From contig CAMAVB010000023.1 of assembly GCA_945861465.1 (NCBI GenBank), positions 1 to 48,702 on the forward strand: 48,702 nt of DNA, read 5' to 3'. Positions within the stretch are counted from its first letter, which is position 1, and each line of letters starts with the position of its first letter. A program made the position numbers and the translations under genes. A model generated the notes under the pieces. The model made no database searches and was not told where the DNA came from. It saw only the letters and a program-made list of their open reading frames with translations. This stretch comes from Candidatus Kuenenia stuttgartensis (GTDB lineage Bacteria; Planctomycetota; Planctomycetia; Planctomycetales; Planctomycetaceae). This document shows, piece by piece, positions 36,102-44,521 of this stretch.

Positions 36102-37346
36102 ATGAACTCCAGTAGCCCATCGTTTATCCGCAAGCTTTTGTCGTCGGTAGAGTTCAAACTCATCCTTGCATGGCTCGCGGTTGTCGTCGCCACAATCCTG
36201 CTCGACTCCGGTCACACATACTGGAACAAGCCCGGTGCGGCAGCGGAGTTGATTATTCGTCAAACGGTGCTGTTGGGACTGTTCGCACTCGGTAGCGCGG
36301 TGATTATCATTTCCGGTGGCATCGACCTGTCGAGTGGTTCGATGATCGCGATGAGTGCGACAGTGTTCGGCGCGTTATTGATCGTGGTTGATCCGGTAGG
36401 ATTCAAAGCAGGCCACGTCTCGGCGATTGCGATCATCGTCGCAACTCTAGGCTCAATCCTGTCCGGGGCGATGGTTGGGACGCTGCATGCGTGGCTGATT
36501 ACGTGCGTCGGTTTGCCTCCGTTTATCGCCACACTCGCCACGCTCGTCGGACTGCGAAGTTTCAGCCGCGGATTGACTCAGGCAGTTATGGAAGGCAAAT
36601 CCCAAATCGACTTTCCGGACGCTGGCCTGCGGAATATTATTAAAGACGTCAATTATGTCTCGATCGTTTTTGTCGTGCTTGCGCTGGCCACCTGGTTTCT
36701 GATGAGTCGCACTGTGACCGGGCGTCATCTGCATGCGATGGGCGGCAACGAACAGGCAGCAAAGCTCAGCGGTATTCGGACCGAACGTCTAAAATGGCTG
36801 GCGTACGTGATCGGTTCAGTCACGGCATCCATCGTGGGAATTGTCTATTTCGCGGACACCAGTTCTGCTAAGCCCGATACCCTGGCGCGCGGTTATGAAC
36901 TCAACGCGATCGCCGCGTCTGTGATCGGAGGCTGCTCACTTCAGGGAGGCGTGGGAACGATTTTTGGTACGGTGCTGGGTTGTCTGTTCCTGCGTACAAT
37001 CATTGATGCTGTGAACAAGATTGTGGGAACAGGCGCGGATGTTTACGAAGGCATGATTGTCGGTATCGTCGTGGTTCTGGCCGTGACCTTCAGCCAGCGC
37101 GGAGCCAGAACAGAACGACGTCCGTTCTTTGGAACACTGATTGGCTGGGCTGCGATTCCCGTGCTGAGTTTACTGGCGGGACTGTCATTTATGCTGTTCT
37201 TTCGAGAGAAGGAGTGGTTTTTCATAAGGCCGACGATGTGGCCCCAATTCCTGCCGTGGTTTCGTGGAATTTATGCCGTCGTGTTCGGAATCATCGTGGC
37301 AGGGCTGTTGTTTGTTCGAGGACTCATTGAGGTTAAACAGAAGTGA
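36102..37346 (+). CDS. Sugar ABC transporter permease (RbsC-like)
   Basis: A 414-residue membrane protein with about ten hydrophobic segments. Ribose-permease family features are GSAVIIISGGIDLSSGSMIA, LPPFIATLATLVGLRSFSRG, TGRHLHAMGGNEQAAKLSGI with the coupling loop, and the ASVIGGCSLQGGVGTIFGT segment. I start at the ATG at 36102, since the upstream extension of the frame is not membrane-like. A C-terminal extension with two extra hydrophobic segments (after about residue 345) makes it longer than E. coli RbsC (321 aa). It sits between the binding-protein gene and the ATPase gene. Confidence 0.92.
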   Translation: MNSSSPSFIRKLLSSVEFKLILAWLAVVVATILLDSGHTYWNKPGAAAELIIRQTVLLGLFALGSAVIIISGGIDLSSGSMIAMSATVFGALLIVVDPVGFKAGHVSAIAIIVATLGSILSGAMVGTLHAWLITCVGLPPFIATLATLVGLRSFSRGLTQAVMEGKSQIDFPDAGLRNIIKDVNYVSIVFVVLALATWFLMSRTVTGRHLHAMGGNEQAAKLSGIRTERLKWLAYVIGSVTASIVGIVYFADTSSAKPDTLARGYELNAIAASVIGGCSLQGGVGTIFGTVLGCLFLRTIIDAVNKIVGTGADVYEGMIVGIVVVLAVTFSQRGARTERRPFFGTLIGWAAIPVLSLLAGLSFMLFFREKEWFFIRPTMWPQFLPWFRGIYAVVFGIIVAGLLFVRGLIEVKQK

Positions 37347-37403
37347 GCGGCAAGGTGCTGGGCGGACTGTTGATTTGATTGTTTAGGACTGAGACAGAAA
37401 TAA

Positions 37404-37450
37404 GTGGGGCACGATTCCATCGTGCCGGGCACGTTATAAACGTGCCCCAC
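37404..37450. repeat. GTGGGGCACG palindromic repeat
   Basis: GTGGGGCACG at 37404 and CGTGCCCCAC at 37441-37450 are exact inverse arms. Inside are two small hairpins, GGCACGATTCCATCGTGCC and GGCACGTTATAAACGTGCC. It is related to the hairpin at 31844-31866 and lies between the permease and ATPase genes of the transporter operon. Confidence 0.9.
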
Positions 37451-37484
37451 GTCCAAAAGACGACAGTTATTTCTGCGCCGGTCC

Positions 37485-37554
37485 TTAGCGGCGAGCGGCA
37501 GGCGCAGCAGGCCTGGGTGGCAGCAAGCAGTTTTCGCCTCCGCCTCGCCGTTAA
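37485..37554. repeat. Inverted repeat with TTAGCGGCGAGCGGCAGGCG arms
   Basis: The left arm at 37485-37504 pairs with CGCCTCCGCCTCGCCGTTAA at 37535-37554, with three mismatches over 20 bases. The centre is GC-rich. It is about 35 bases after the GTGGGGCACG element, inside the transporter operon. Confidence 0.8.
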
Positions 37555-37621
37555 ACGATGAATCCCGAACACATCATAAAATCAAGCGTCCGCTAGCGCC
37601 GATCCACTCAGAAACACATCC

Positions 37622-39136
37622 ATGCAACCCATCATCTCAATCCGCAACGTCGGCAAACAATTCGGGGCCGTCCATGCACTCGACAATGTCAGTTTTGACG
37701 TTGCGTCTGGCGAACTGCATGCCGTGATGGGGGAAAACGGAGCGGGCAAGAGCACGCTCATGAAAATTCTGTCCGGTGTCATTCGTGACTTCGAAGGCGA
37801 ATTGCGCCTGCGGGGCGAGCCGGTTCAGTTCTCCAGCACGCGCGATGCGGAGCATGCCGGGATGAGCATTATTCACCAGGAACTGAATCTGGTCGAGCAA
37901 TTGTCGGTCGCTGCCAATATCTTTCTGGGACGCGAATCGCGATCATGGCTGGGAATTCTGAGTCAACGGAAAATGGATGACCGCGCCGCCGCTCTGCTCG
38001 CGGAACTGGATACGAACATTTCTCCGCGTGCCCTGGTGAGTACGCTCCGCGTCGGCGACCAGCAACTGGTGGAAATCGCGAAAGCGCTTTCGCTGCAGTC
38101 GGACATTCTGATTATGGACGAACCGACCAGCGCGCTCACGGAATCCGAAGTCACCAGGTTGTATCGAGTCATCGACAAGCTCCGCACACGCGGTGTGACA
38201 ATCTTGTATATCTCACACAAAATGAATGAAGTGTTCCGACTGGCGGATCGCATCACCGTTCTGCGCGACGGGAAATTCGTGCAGACCGTAAACCGCACCG
38301 ACACCACGCCTCGCGCGATTGCGCATATGATGGTCGGAAGAGATCTTGAGCCGCGGAATAAGCACACGACCGAGCGCGCCGCCTCTGTCGTGCTGGAAAC
38401 TCGACACCTCTCGTTGCCGTGGCCAGGGCATTCTCGCGGCTGGCGACTTAAGGATGTCAGTCTGAAACTGCATCGAGGCGAGATTCTTGGCGTCGCAGGT
38501 CTGATGGGCGCGGGACGAACCGAATTGCTGGAGTGCATATTTGGAGCGAGCGATCTGCCGCCTCAGGGCGAAATCCTGATTGAAGGCAAATTACGTCGCT
38601 TCAGTCATCCGGCGCAGGCCATGCAGTCCGGAGTCGCAATGGTGACAGAGGATCGCAAACGACTTGGCCTGTTTGCCCACATGACTGTTCGCGAAAACAT
38701 CACGGTGTGTGCGTTGAGCGACGTGTCGTCCGTGGGCGTCATCGGTCACGGACGTGAAACGTCAGCAGCGATGAGTCAGATCAAGTCAATGTCCGTCAAG
38801 ACTGATGGCCCTGAAGCCATGATCACGACGTTGAGCGGCGGGAATCAGCAGAAATGCATCATTGGCCGCTGCATGTTGACGAATCCCAAAGTGTTGTTGC
38901 TCGATGACCCCACACGGGGTGTGGATATCGGCGCGAAAGCAGAACTCTATCTGCTGATGGAACAACTGGCCTCCGCAGGTATGGCGATTGTTGTGACGTC
39001 AAGTGAACTGCCGGAACTGTTGACCGTAAGCGACCGGATTCTGGTACTCAGCGAAGGTGTGTTGACCGGCGAATTCAGCCGCTCCGAAGCGACAGAACAG
39101 GGCATTATGGAAGCCGCCACCAGGGCTCAGGTGTAA
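37622..39136 (+). CDS. Sugar ABC transporter ATP-binding protein (RbsA-like, two ABC domains)
   Basis: A 504-residue protein with two fused ATPase domains, the RbsA/MglA layout. The first domain has Walker A GENGAGKST at 37-45, Q-loop SIIHQELNLVEQLSV and Walker B ILIMDEPTSALT. The second has the degenerate GLMGAGRTELLE typical of these proteins, the signature LSGGNQQK and the Walker B-like LLLDDPTRGVDIGAK. The family normally relies on one functional site. It powers the permease encoded upstream. The 275-base gap before it, holding two palindromic repeats, is long for one operon. Confidence 0.95.
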   Translation: MQPIISIRNVGKQFGAVHALDNVSFDVASGELHAVMGENGAGKSTLMKILSGVIRDFEGELRLRGEPVQFSSTRDAEHAGMSIIHQELNLVEQLSVAANIFLGRESRSWLGILSQRKMDDRAAALLAELDTNISPRALVSTLRVGDQQLVEIAKALSLQSDILIMDEPTSALTESEVTRLYRVIDKLRTRGVTILYISHKMNEVFRLADRITVLRDGKFVQTVNRTDTTPRAIAHMMVGRDLEPRNKHTTERAASVVLETRHLSLPWPGHSRGWRLKDVSLKLHRGEILGVAGLMGAGRTELLECIFGASDLPPQGEILIEGKLRRFSHPAQAMQSGVAMVTEDRKRLGLFAHMTVRENITVCALSDVSSVGVIGHGRETSAAMSQIKSMSVKTDGPEAMITTLSGGNQQKCIIGRCMLTNPKVLLLDDPTRGVDIGAKAELYLLMEQLASAGMAIVVTSSELPELLTVSDRILVLSEGVLTGEFSRSEATEQGIMEAATRAQV

Positions 39137-39569
39137 TTTACCGCCGGAAAGATGTACTTATCCGCCGCTGCACTCATCCCACAAATCGCGATGGACTTTC
39201 CGGCTTGGATTTAGATTTCCTGGAAGACAGTCGCCACCAGTGCACAGCCACTTCTTCATCCGACCATGTTTTCACGATATCCGTTCTTGAGCATTGATTT
39301 CTGGATTTGAAGGACGCTCTGGATGACATGGCATTCGCAACTGCTGCAGCCCATCGCGACCGAGTGTATTCCGTAGCTCGCGGCAACCCACGATGTCATC
39401 GGAGTCCGGATCCTGATTGTTGGGCCCCGCCCCATCTTCTACTCGGTTCACAGTCGAAACTCACCATACTACCGCGATTATCATCCACACGATAAGCTCT
39501 CCACCATTAATGGTAAAACCGCCTCATATCCAGCCGTGCGTTCGTCCAGTCGTCTTAACCAAGAGCACC
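39137..39569. other. Spacer before the restriction-modification island
   Basis: It holds a short transposase-like remnant (39174-39290, minus strand). The other 280 bases up to hsdM have no clear gene. The hsdM promoter should lie here, but I cannot assign it. Confidence 0.5.
39174..39290 (-). pseudogene. Remnant of a REP-associated-type transposase
   Basis: The frame contains RTDIVKTWSDEEVAVHWWRL. From memory this matches the segment that follows the SNHxH motif in a class of planctomycete Y1 transposases (typically RPDVVxxWSDEEVARRWW). The HUH part and the catalytic tyrosine region are gone and the flanking residues are scrambled, so only a fragment remains. Confidence 0.4.
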
Positions 39570-41363
39570 ATGAACCAAACCAACTTGTCCTCCTTCATCT
39601 GGTCCGTAGCAGACCTCCTGCGAGGCGACTACAAGCAATCCGATTACGGCAAGGTGATTCTGCCCTTCACGGTCCTCAGGCGTCTGGACTGCGTCCTGGA
39701 GGGCACGAAAGATGCCGTTTTGAAGGAGAAGGAAAAGCGGGAAACAGCCGGCCTGAACCCGGAGCCATTTCTACTCAAGAAATCCAAACAGTTGTTCTAC
39801 AACACCTCGCCGCTCGACATGAAGACGCTGATGGGCGATCAGGACAACATCCGGGAGAACCTGTACGCCTACGTTCAGGCATTCTCACCGGCAGTGCGAG
39901 ACATCTTCGAATGCTTCGACTTCCATACACAGGTTGAGCGGCTCGCCAAAGCCGGACTGCTGTATCTGATCACCGAGAAGTTTGCTGGCATCGACCTTCA
40001 TCCCGAGACCATCAGCAACGCCCAGATGGGAACGGTGTTTGAGGAACTGATTCGAAAGTTCGCCGAACTGTCCAACGAAACCGCCGGTGAACACATGTCG
40101 CCGCGCGACGTAATCCGGCTGATGGTGAATCTGCTGTTCATCGAAGACGACGACCTGCTCTGTAAACCGGGTATCGTCAGGTCACTCTATGATCCCACGG
40201 TCGCGACGGGTGGCATGCTCTCGGTGGCTGAAGAACATCTCGCCGAATTGAACCCGGACGCCCGCCTGGTCATGTACGGGCAGGAATTGAACGCCGAGTC
40301 CTATGCGATCTGCAAGGCGGATATGTTGATCAAAGGACATGACATCAGCAACATCATCCTGGGGAACACGCTGTCAAATGATGGGCTCATTGGCAAGCTC
40401 TTCGACTACATGCTGTCCAATCCTCCGTTTGGCGTGGAATGGAAGAAGATTGAAGCCTTTATTCGCAAGGAATTCGAACAGCAGGGTTTCAACGGCCGCT
40501 TCGGTCCGGGCCTGCCACGAGTCAGCGATGGTTCACTACTGTTCCTGATGCATCTGATTTCGAAGATGCGACCGGCCAAAGACGGCGGCAGTCGGTTTGG
40601 CATCGTCCTGAACGGTTCGCCGCTGTTCACGGGCAACGCAGGCAGCGGGGAAAGTGAGATCCGCCGCTACGTGTTGGAAAACGATCTGGTCGAAGCCATC
40701 ATCGGACTGCCGACGGACATGTTCTACAACACGGGCATCAGTACGTACATCTGGATACTGACCAACCGCAAACTGGAACACCGACGCGGTAAGGTTCAGT
40801 TGATCGACGCCAGTGCCATGTGGCAGAAGATGCGAAAAAGCCTGGGGAGCAAGCGGAAGGAACTCAGCCCCGAGCACATCGAGGGAATCACACGCCTGTT
40901 TGGCGAGTGCAAAGAGGTGTATCTTGATCCTGAGACGAACAAACCGATCAGTCGGAAGGCGCTGGCCTCGGGGGTTCCGGCCGTCCCGATCAGCCGCATT
41001 TTCAAGAACGAAGACTTCGGCTATCACACGATCACGGTCGAACGTCCTCTGCGAGACGCATCCGGCAACATCGTCAAAGGCACGAAGGGCAAACTGAAAG
41101 GCAAGGTCCAGCCGGACGCGAATCTGCGTGACACAGAGAACGTGCCGCTCAGCGAAGACATTCAAGCTTACTTCAAGCGCGAAGTCCTGCCGCATGCTCC
41201 GGATGCGTGGATTGATCACGAGAGGACCAGAGTCGGCTATGAGATCCCATTCAACCGGCACTTCTATGTCTTCAAGCCGCCGCGTGATCTGGCGGCAATC
41301 GACGCGGATCTGAAAGTCGTCACCGATCGAATTCTGACGATGATCGGAGGACTGTCGAAGTGA
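39570..41363 (+). CDS. hsdM: Type I restriction-modification DNA methyltransferase subunit
   Basis: The 597-residue N6-adenine methyltransferase of a type I system. The N-terminal helical HsdM domain (SSFIWSVADLLRGDYKQSDY) precedes the SAM motif DPTVATGG at 208-215 (usual form DPxxGTGG; Ala replaces the first Gly) and the catalytic NPPF at 284-287. The C-terminal part includes RKELSPEHIEGITRLFGECK. The protein is somewhat longer than many HsdM proteins. I chose the ATG at 39570, where family similarity starts. Its TGA overlaps the GTG of the next gene by four bases. Confidence 0.96.
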   Translation: MNQTNLSSFIWSVADLLRGDYKQSDYGKVILPFTVLRRLDCVLEGTKDAVLKEKEKRETAGLNPEPFLLKKSKQLFYNTSPLDMKTLMGDQDNIRENLYAYVQAFSPAVRDIFECFDFHTQVERLAKAGLLYLITEKFAGIDLHPETISNAQMGTVFEELIRKFAELSNETAGEHMSPRDVIRLMVNLLFIEDDDLLCKPGIVRSLYDPTVATGGMLSVAEEHLAELNPDARLVMYGQELNAESYAICKADMLIKGHDISNIILGNTLSNDGLIGKLFDYMLSNPPFGVEWKKIEAFIRKEFEQQGFNGRFGPGLPRVSDGSLLFLMHLISKMRPAKDGGSRFGIVLNGSPLFTGNAGSGESEIRRYVLENDLVEAIIGLPTDMFYNTGISTYIWILTNRKLEHRRGKVQLIDASAMWQKMRKSLGSKRKELSPEHIEGITRLFGECKEVYLDPETNKPISRKALASGVPAVPISRIFKNEDFGYHTITVERPLRDASGNIVKGTKGKLKGKVQPDANLRDTENVPLSEDIQAYFKREVLPHAPDAWIDHERTRVGYEIPFNRHFYVFKPPRDLAAIDADLKVVTDRILTMIGGLSK

Positions 41364-42505
41364 ACAAGAACCAACTTGTGCTCTACTCGCAACTCTTGTC
41401 CGACATTAAGGAGCGAGTCCGCAGCGCTCAACATAGGGCGATTCTGTCTGCCAATGCGGAGATGGTCCTGATGTATTGGGACATCGGTCGGATGATTGCC
41501 GCCAAGAAGGAGCGTGAAGGCTGGGGGGCCAAAGTGATCCCTCGTTTGGCCGTCGACCTGAAGAACGAACTCCCGGAGGAAAAGGGGTTTTCTCCTGCAA
41601 ATCTCAAGCGAATGGTTCGATTTTGGAACGAATACCCAGCATTGTGCTCGATTGGCGCACAGCCCGTGCGCCAAATTGCGACTGAGGCATCTTCGACGGT
41701 CGGGAACGAAATTAGCGCACCGTCCGTGCGCCAATCGCCGGATCGAACAGGAGAGAAGCCGGACGAGGTTCTGTTTTTGAGATTAAGCTGGAGCCACAAT
41801 ATCGTCCTGATGCAGAAAATCGAGGACCTGCCGACTCGTTTGTGGTACGCCCGCCAGGCTTTGGAGCACGGCTGGTCCCGTGAAATTCTCACGGCGAACA
41901 TCAAATCTTCTGCCCACACACGGCAAGGAGCTGCCGTCAGCAATTTCGGTAATCGCTTGCCAGCGGTTCATGCTGAGCTGGCAACCGGGCTGCTCAAAGA
42001 TCCCTACTTGTTCGACTTCCTGACGATGGAAGACCATTTTCACGAACGTGAACTGGAAACTGGGCTGCTGACTCACATCGAAAAATTCCTGCTGGAACTG
42101 GGGCGTGGCTTTGCGTTCGTCGGACGTCAGTATGAACTGACCGTCAGCGACAGAGAATTCTATCTGGATCTGCTGTTCTATCACTTGCAGCTGCGTTGCT
42201 TTGTGGTCGTCGATCTGAAGAAGGGCGAATTCAAACCAGAGTATGCAGGCAAGATGAACTTCTACTGTTCGGCTGTGGATGATTTGCTGCGACATGAGCA
42301 TGACCAGCCAACACTGGGCCTGATACTGTGTCAGACCAAAGACCGCATCATTGCTGAATACTCTCTGCGAGACATCGATAAACCAATTGGCGTGGCCGAC
42401 TATGAACTGACACGAGCCCTTCCCGAAAAGCTGGCCTCCAGCCTGCCCAGCATTGAAGACATCGAAGCCGAGCTATCGAAGGATCTGGCGGAGGACGAGT
42501 CATGA
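41360..42505 (+). CDS. YhcG-type PDDEXK nuclease domain protein (DUF1016)
   Basis: A 381-residue protein. The N-terminal DUF1016 part has MVLMYWDIGRMIAAKK and LPEEKGFSPANLKRMVRFW. LSWSHNIVLMQKIEDLPTRL leads into the PDDEXK domain, with FYLDLLFYH (Asp270) and FVVVDLK (Asp285, Lys287). Such proteins often sit within type I restriction operons; their role there is not settled. It starts with GTG overlapping the hsdM stop and ends in an ATGA overlap with hsdS, so it is integral to the operon. The variable linker at about 96-126 carries two small palindromes, listed separately. Confidence 0.92.
   Translation: MNKNQLVLYSQLLSDIKERVRSAQHRAILSANAEMVLMYWDIGRMIAAKKEREGWGAKVIPRLAVDLKNELPEEKGFSPANLKRMVRFWNEYPALCSIGAQPVRQIATEASSTVGNEISAPSVRQSPDRTGEKPDEVLFLRLSWSHNIVLMQKIEDLPTRLWYARQALEHGWSREILTANIKSSAHTRQGAAVSNFGNRLPAVHAELATGLLKDPYLFDFLTMEDHFHERELETGLLTHIEKFLLELGRGFAFVGRQYELTVSDREFYLDLLFYHLQLRCFVVVDLKKGEFKPEYAGKMNFYCSAVDDLLRHEHDQPTLGLILCQTKDRIIAEYSLRDIDKPIGVADYELTRALPEKLASSLPSIEDIEAELSKDLAEDES
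41652..41734. repeat. Two small palindromes in the linker of the YhcG-like gene
   Basis: TTGGCGCAC-AGCCC-GTGCGCCAA at 41652-41674 is a perfect 9-bp hairpin. TTAGCGCAC-CGTCC-GTGCGCCAA at 41712-41734 is the same with one mismatch. The two are offset by exactly 60 bases (20 codons) and encode the similar peptides GAQPVRQ and SAPSVRQ. Confidence 0.85.
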
Positions 42506-43866
42506 GCTTTCCGAGATACCCGAAGTACAAGGACAGTGGCGTTGAGTGGCTGGGGGCGGTGCCGGAGCATTGGGGTATTGACCGATTCAAACGCTCAACC
42601 ACAGTCTGTAGGAACGGAATTTGGGGCAATGAGGCTCAGGGCGACGCTAATGATATTCAATGCGTACGAGTTGCAGATTTTGATCGCGGTCGTATGACTG
42701 TGAATGATGATGTGCCAACGATTCGCAATGTCACTGAGATTGAACGGAAAGACCGAACGTTATCTCGCGGTAACCTGCTCCTGGAGAAGTCTGGTGGTGG
42801 CGAATTGCAACCCGTTGGATTCGTGGTCCTCTTTGACCACCCAGAGCCGTCGGTCTGCTCGAACTTTGTTGCCAAGGTTGAACTTGCCACCAACATGTCT
42901 CCCTCGTATTGGCGTTACTGCCATGCTGCTGCATACGCAGTGCGCCTCAATGTTCGATCAATCAAACAAACGTCTGGCATTCAGAATCTTGATCAGTCGC
43001 AGTATCTCGATGAGCGAGCGCCATTCCCGCCCTTTCCCGAGCAAACCGCCATCGCCACCTTCCTCGACGCGGAAACCAGCAAGATCGACTCACTGATCGC
43101 GGAGCAGCGGCGGTTGATTGAGTTGCTGAAAGAAAAGCGGCAGGCGGTCATCTCCCACGCGGTGACCAAAGGACTGAACCCCGATGCGCCGATGAAGGCG
43201 TCCGGCATCGAATGGCTGGGGGATGTGCCGGAACATTGGAGCGTGGCTGCCGTAAGGTTTCGATACACAGTGCAGCTTGGGAAGATGTTGGACACGGAGA
43301 AGATCACGGGCAAGCATTTGCAGCCATACCTTCGAGTGTTCGATGTGCAGTGGGGCGCGATTAATGTTGAAGAACTTCCGCAAATGGATTTCGATCCATC
43401 CGTTCGGGATCGGTTCCGCCTTGCGCCCGGCGATCTGCTCATTAATGAGGGGGGCAGCTATCCGGGCCGTTCCGCGATCTGGAATGGGGAATTGGAGGAA
43501 TGTTATTTTCAGAAGGCGCTACACCGACTGCGCCCATGTGACGCGACGACAGACACAACGAGATTCTTTTTTTACACTATGGCGTGGGCGACTGCCCGTG
43601 GTGTCTTCACAGCAGGCGGCAACGAAAGCACGATAGAACATCTGCCTGCGGAAAAATTTCGTAAGTATCGTTTTGCATTCCCGCCAATCTCGGAACAATT
43701 TGCTATCGCAGACTTCTTAGACAATGAACTTGGCAATTTCGAAACTCTCACCACCGAAGCCACCAGTGCCATCGACCTGCTTCAAGAACGCCGCACTGCC
43801 CTGATCTCCGCCGCCGTCACCGGCAAAATCGACGTGCGTGAATTTGCCAACGTGGGGGCTGCATGA
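42502..43866 (+). CDS. hsdS: Type I restriction-modification specificity subunit
   Basis: The 454-residue DNA-recognition subunit with two target-recognition domains. The first half starts KDSGVEWLGAVPEHWG and ends FPEQTAIATFLDAETSKIDS. The coiled-coil spacer (LIAEQRRLIELLKEKRQAVI) is followed by the second TRD, opening with ASGIEWLGDVPEHWS and ending FPPISEQFAIADFLDNELG. The second conserved helix ends IDLLQERRTALISAAVTGKI. The internal repeat is normal for HsdS. It overlaps its neighbours by four bases on each side. Its last 69 or so conserved bases are present again 460 bases downstream. Confidence 0.95.
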   Translation: MSFPRYPKYKDSGVEWLGAVPEHWGIDRFKRSTTVCRNGIWGNEAQGDANDIQCVRVADFDRGRMTVNDDVPTIRNVTEIERKDRTLSRGNLLLEKSGGGELQPVGFVVLFDHPEPSVCSNFVAKVELATNMSPSYWRYCHAAAYAVRLNVRSIKQTSGIQNLDQSQYLDERAPFPPFPEQTAIATFLDAETSKIDSLIAEQRRLIELLKEKRQAVISHAVTKGLNPDAPMKASGIEWLGDVPEHWSVAAVRFRYTVQLGKMLDTEKITGKHLQPYLRVFDVQWGAINVEELPQMDFDPSVRDRFRLAPGDLLINEGGSYPGRSAIWNGELEECYFQKALHRLRPCDATTDTTRFFFYTMAWATARGVFTAGGNESTIEHLPAEKFRKYRFAFPPISEQFAIADFLDNELGNFETLTTEATSAIDLLQERRTALISAAVTGKIDVREFANVGAA

Positions 43867-44367
43867 TTACGACTCTAAAAATCACGCTCATTCGTGGCGG
43901 ATATTGCGAGGATGAATGGACGGCGAACATCGAGTTGGACGAATCGTCTGCGCTGATCGAACTTCATGACGCCATTCAAAGGGCAGTCAAATTTGACAAC
44001 GATCACGGGTTTTGTTTCTTCGTGGCGAGGACGGATCGTAGCCGCCATCAAGAGGATTTTGATGACGAGAATGGATTGGTCTTCACCAAAACTATCGGCG
44101 AAATGTTCCCATTGCCATCGAAACAATCGTTGTTCTACCTGTTCGACTGGGGAGACTCGTGGATATTCAAGGTCTCGGCGACGCGCAAACGCCTTAAGGA
44201 ACCCGCCACCGGTGTGAGCTACCCCAGAGTTGATAGCGAATTGGGAACAAGAACTGTGCAGTATCCGCCAAACGACGAAGACGAATAATGATTTTCTCCA
44301 TCGACCTGCTTCAAGAACGCCGCACGGCCCTGATCTCCGCTGCCGTCACCGGCAAGATCGACGTACG
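43770..44367 (+). repeat. Direct repeats of the hsdS 3' end flanking the pRiA4b-like gene
   Basis: Copy 1 is 43770-43838 inside hsdS and copy 2 is 44299-44367. They align over 69 bases with about four or five substitutions, mostly at third codon positions, and both encode IDLLQERRTALISAAVTGKI plus DVR. Confidence 0.92.
43863..44288 (+). CDS. Plasmid pRiA4b ORF-3-like protein
   Basis: A 141-residue protein with the pRiA4b ORF-3 family pattern: an N-terminal strand (LKITLIRGG), LIELHDAIQRAVKFDNDHGF, and FYLFDWGDSWIFKVSATRK. The family is widespread on mobile DNA with no firm function. Here it begins in an ATGA overlap with hsdS and its TAA shares a base with the ATG of the following 35-codon frame. 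It therefore sits precisely between the end of hsdS and a second copy of the hsdS end, suggesting insertion by recombination at the hsdS tail. Confidence 0.8.
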   Translation: MITTLKITLIRGGYCEDEWTANIELDESSALIELHDAIQRAVKFDNDHGFCFFVARTDRSRHQEDFDDENGLVFTKTIGEMFPLPSKQSLFYLFDWGDSWIFKVSATRKRLKEPATGVSYPRVDSELGTRTVQYPPNDEDE

Positions 44368-44395
44368 CAGGTTGGTCGAAACAGTGGCACAGTGA
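44288..44395 (+). CDS. Duplicated HsdS C-terminal tail as a 35-residue ORF
   Basis: The ATG overlaps the TAA of the pRiA4b-like gene (TAATG). After MIFS the frame reads IDLLQERRTALISAAVTGKI, then DVRRLVETVAQ and TGA. It reproduces the conserved C-terminal helix of HsdS with a different ending. It could be a translated peptide, or the stranded original 3' end of hsdS after the upstream gene was inserted. The differences from copy 1 being largely synonymous suggest it has been under coding selection. The next 126 bases up to the ImmA/IrrE-like gene contain no gene. Confidence 0.6.
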   Translation: MIFSIDLLQERRTALISAAVTGKIDVRRLVETVAQ

Positions 44396-44521
44396 AACAA
44401 AAGGTGCGAAAATGCGAAGATTGTGCCGGTGAACGCAGGGAAGTTGGGGTCAGATTCCTGTCGTTTCGATGGTAGAATCGTCGGGATGGTTGCGAGTTCG
44501 TGGGGTCCGTGGTTGTAGGTC

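Noticed and set aside
44440-44465. A GGGGTCAGATTCC sequence as a transposon end
   Set aside because: This string recalls sequences seen near RAYT elements, but no matching second end or transposase is nearby.
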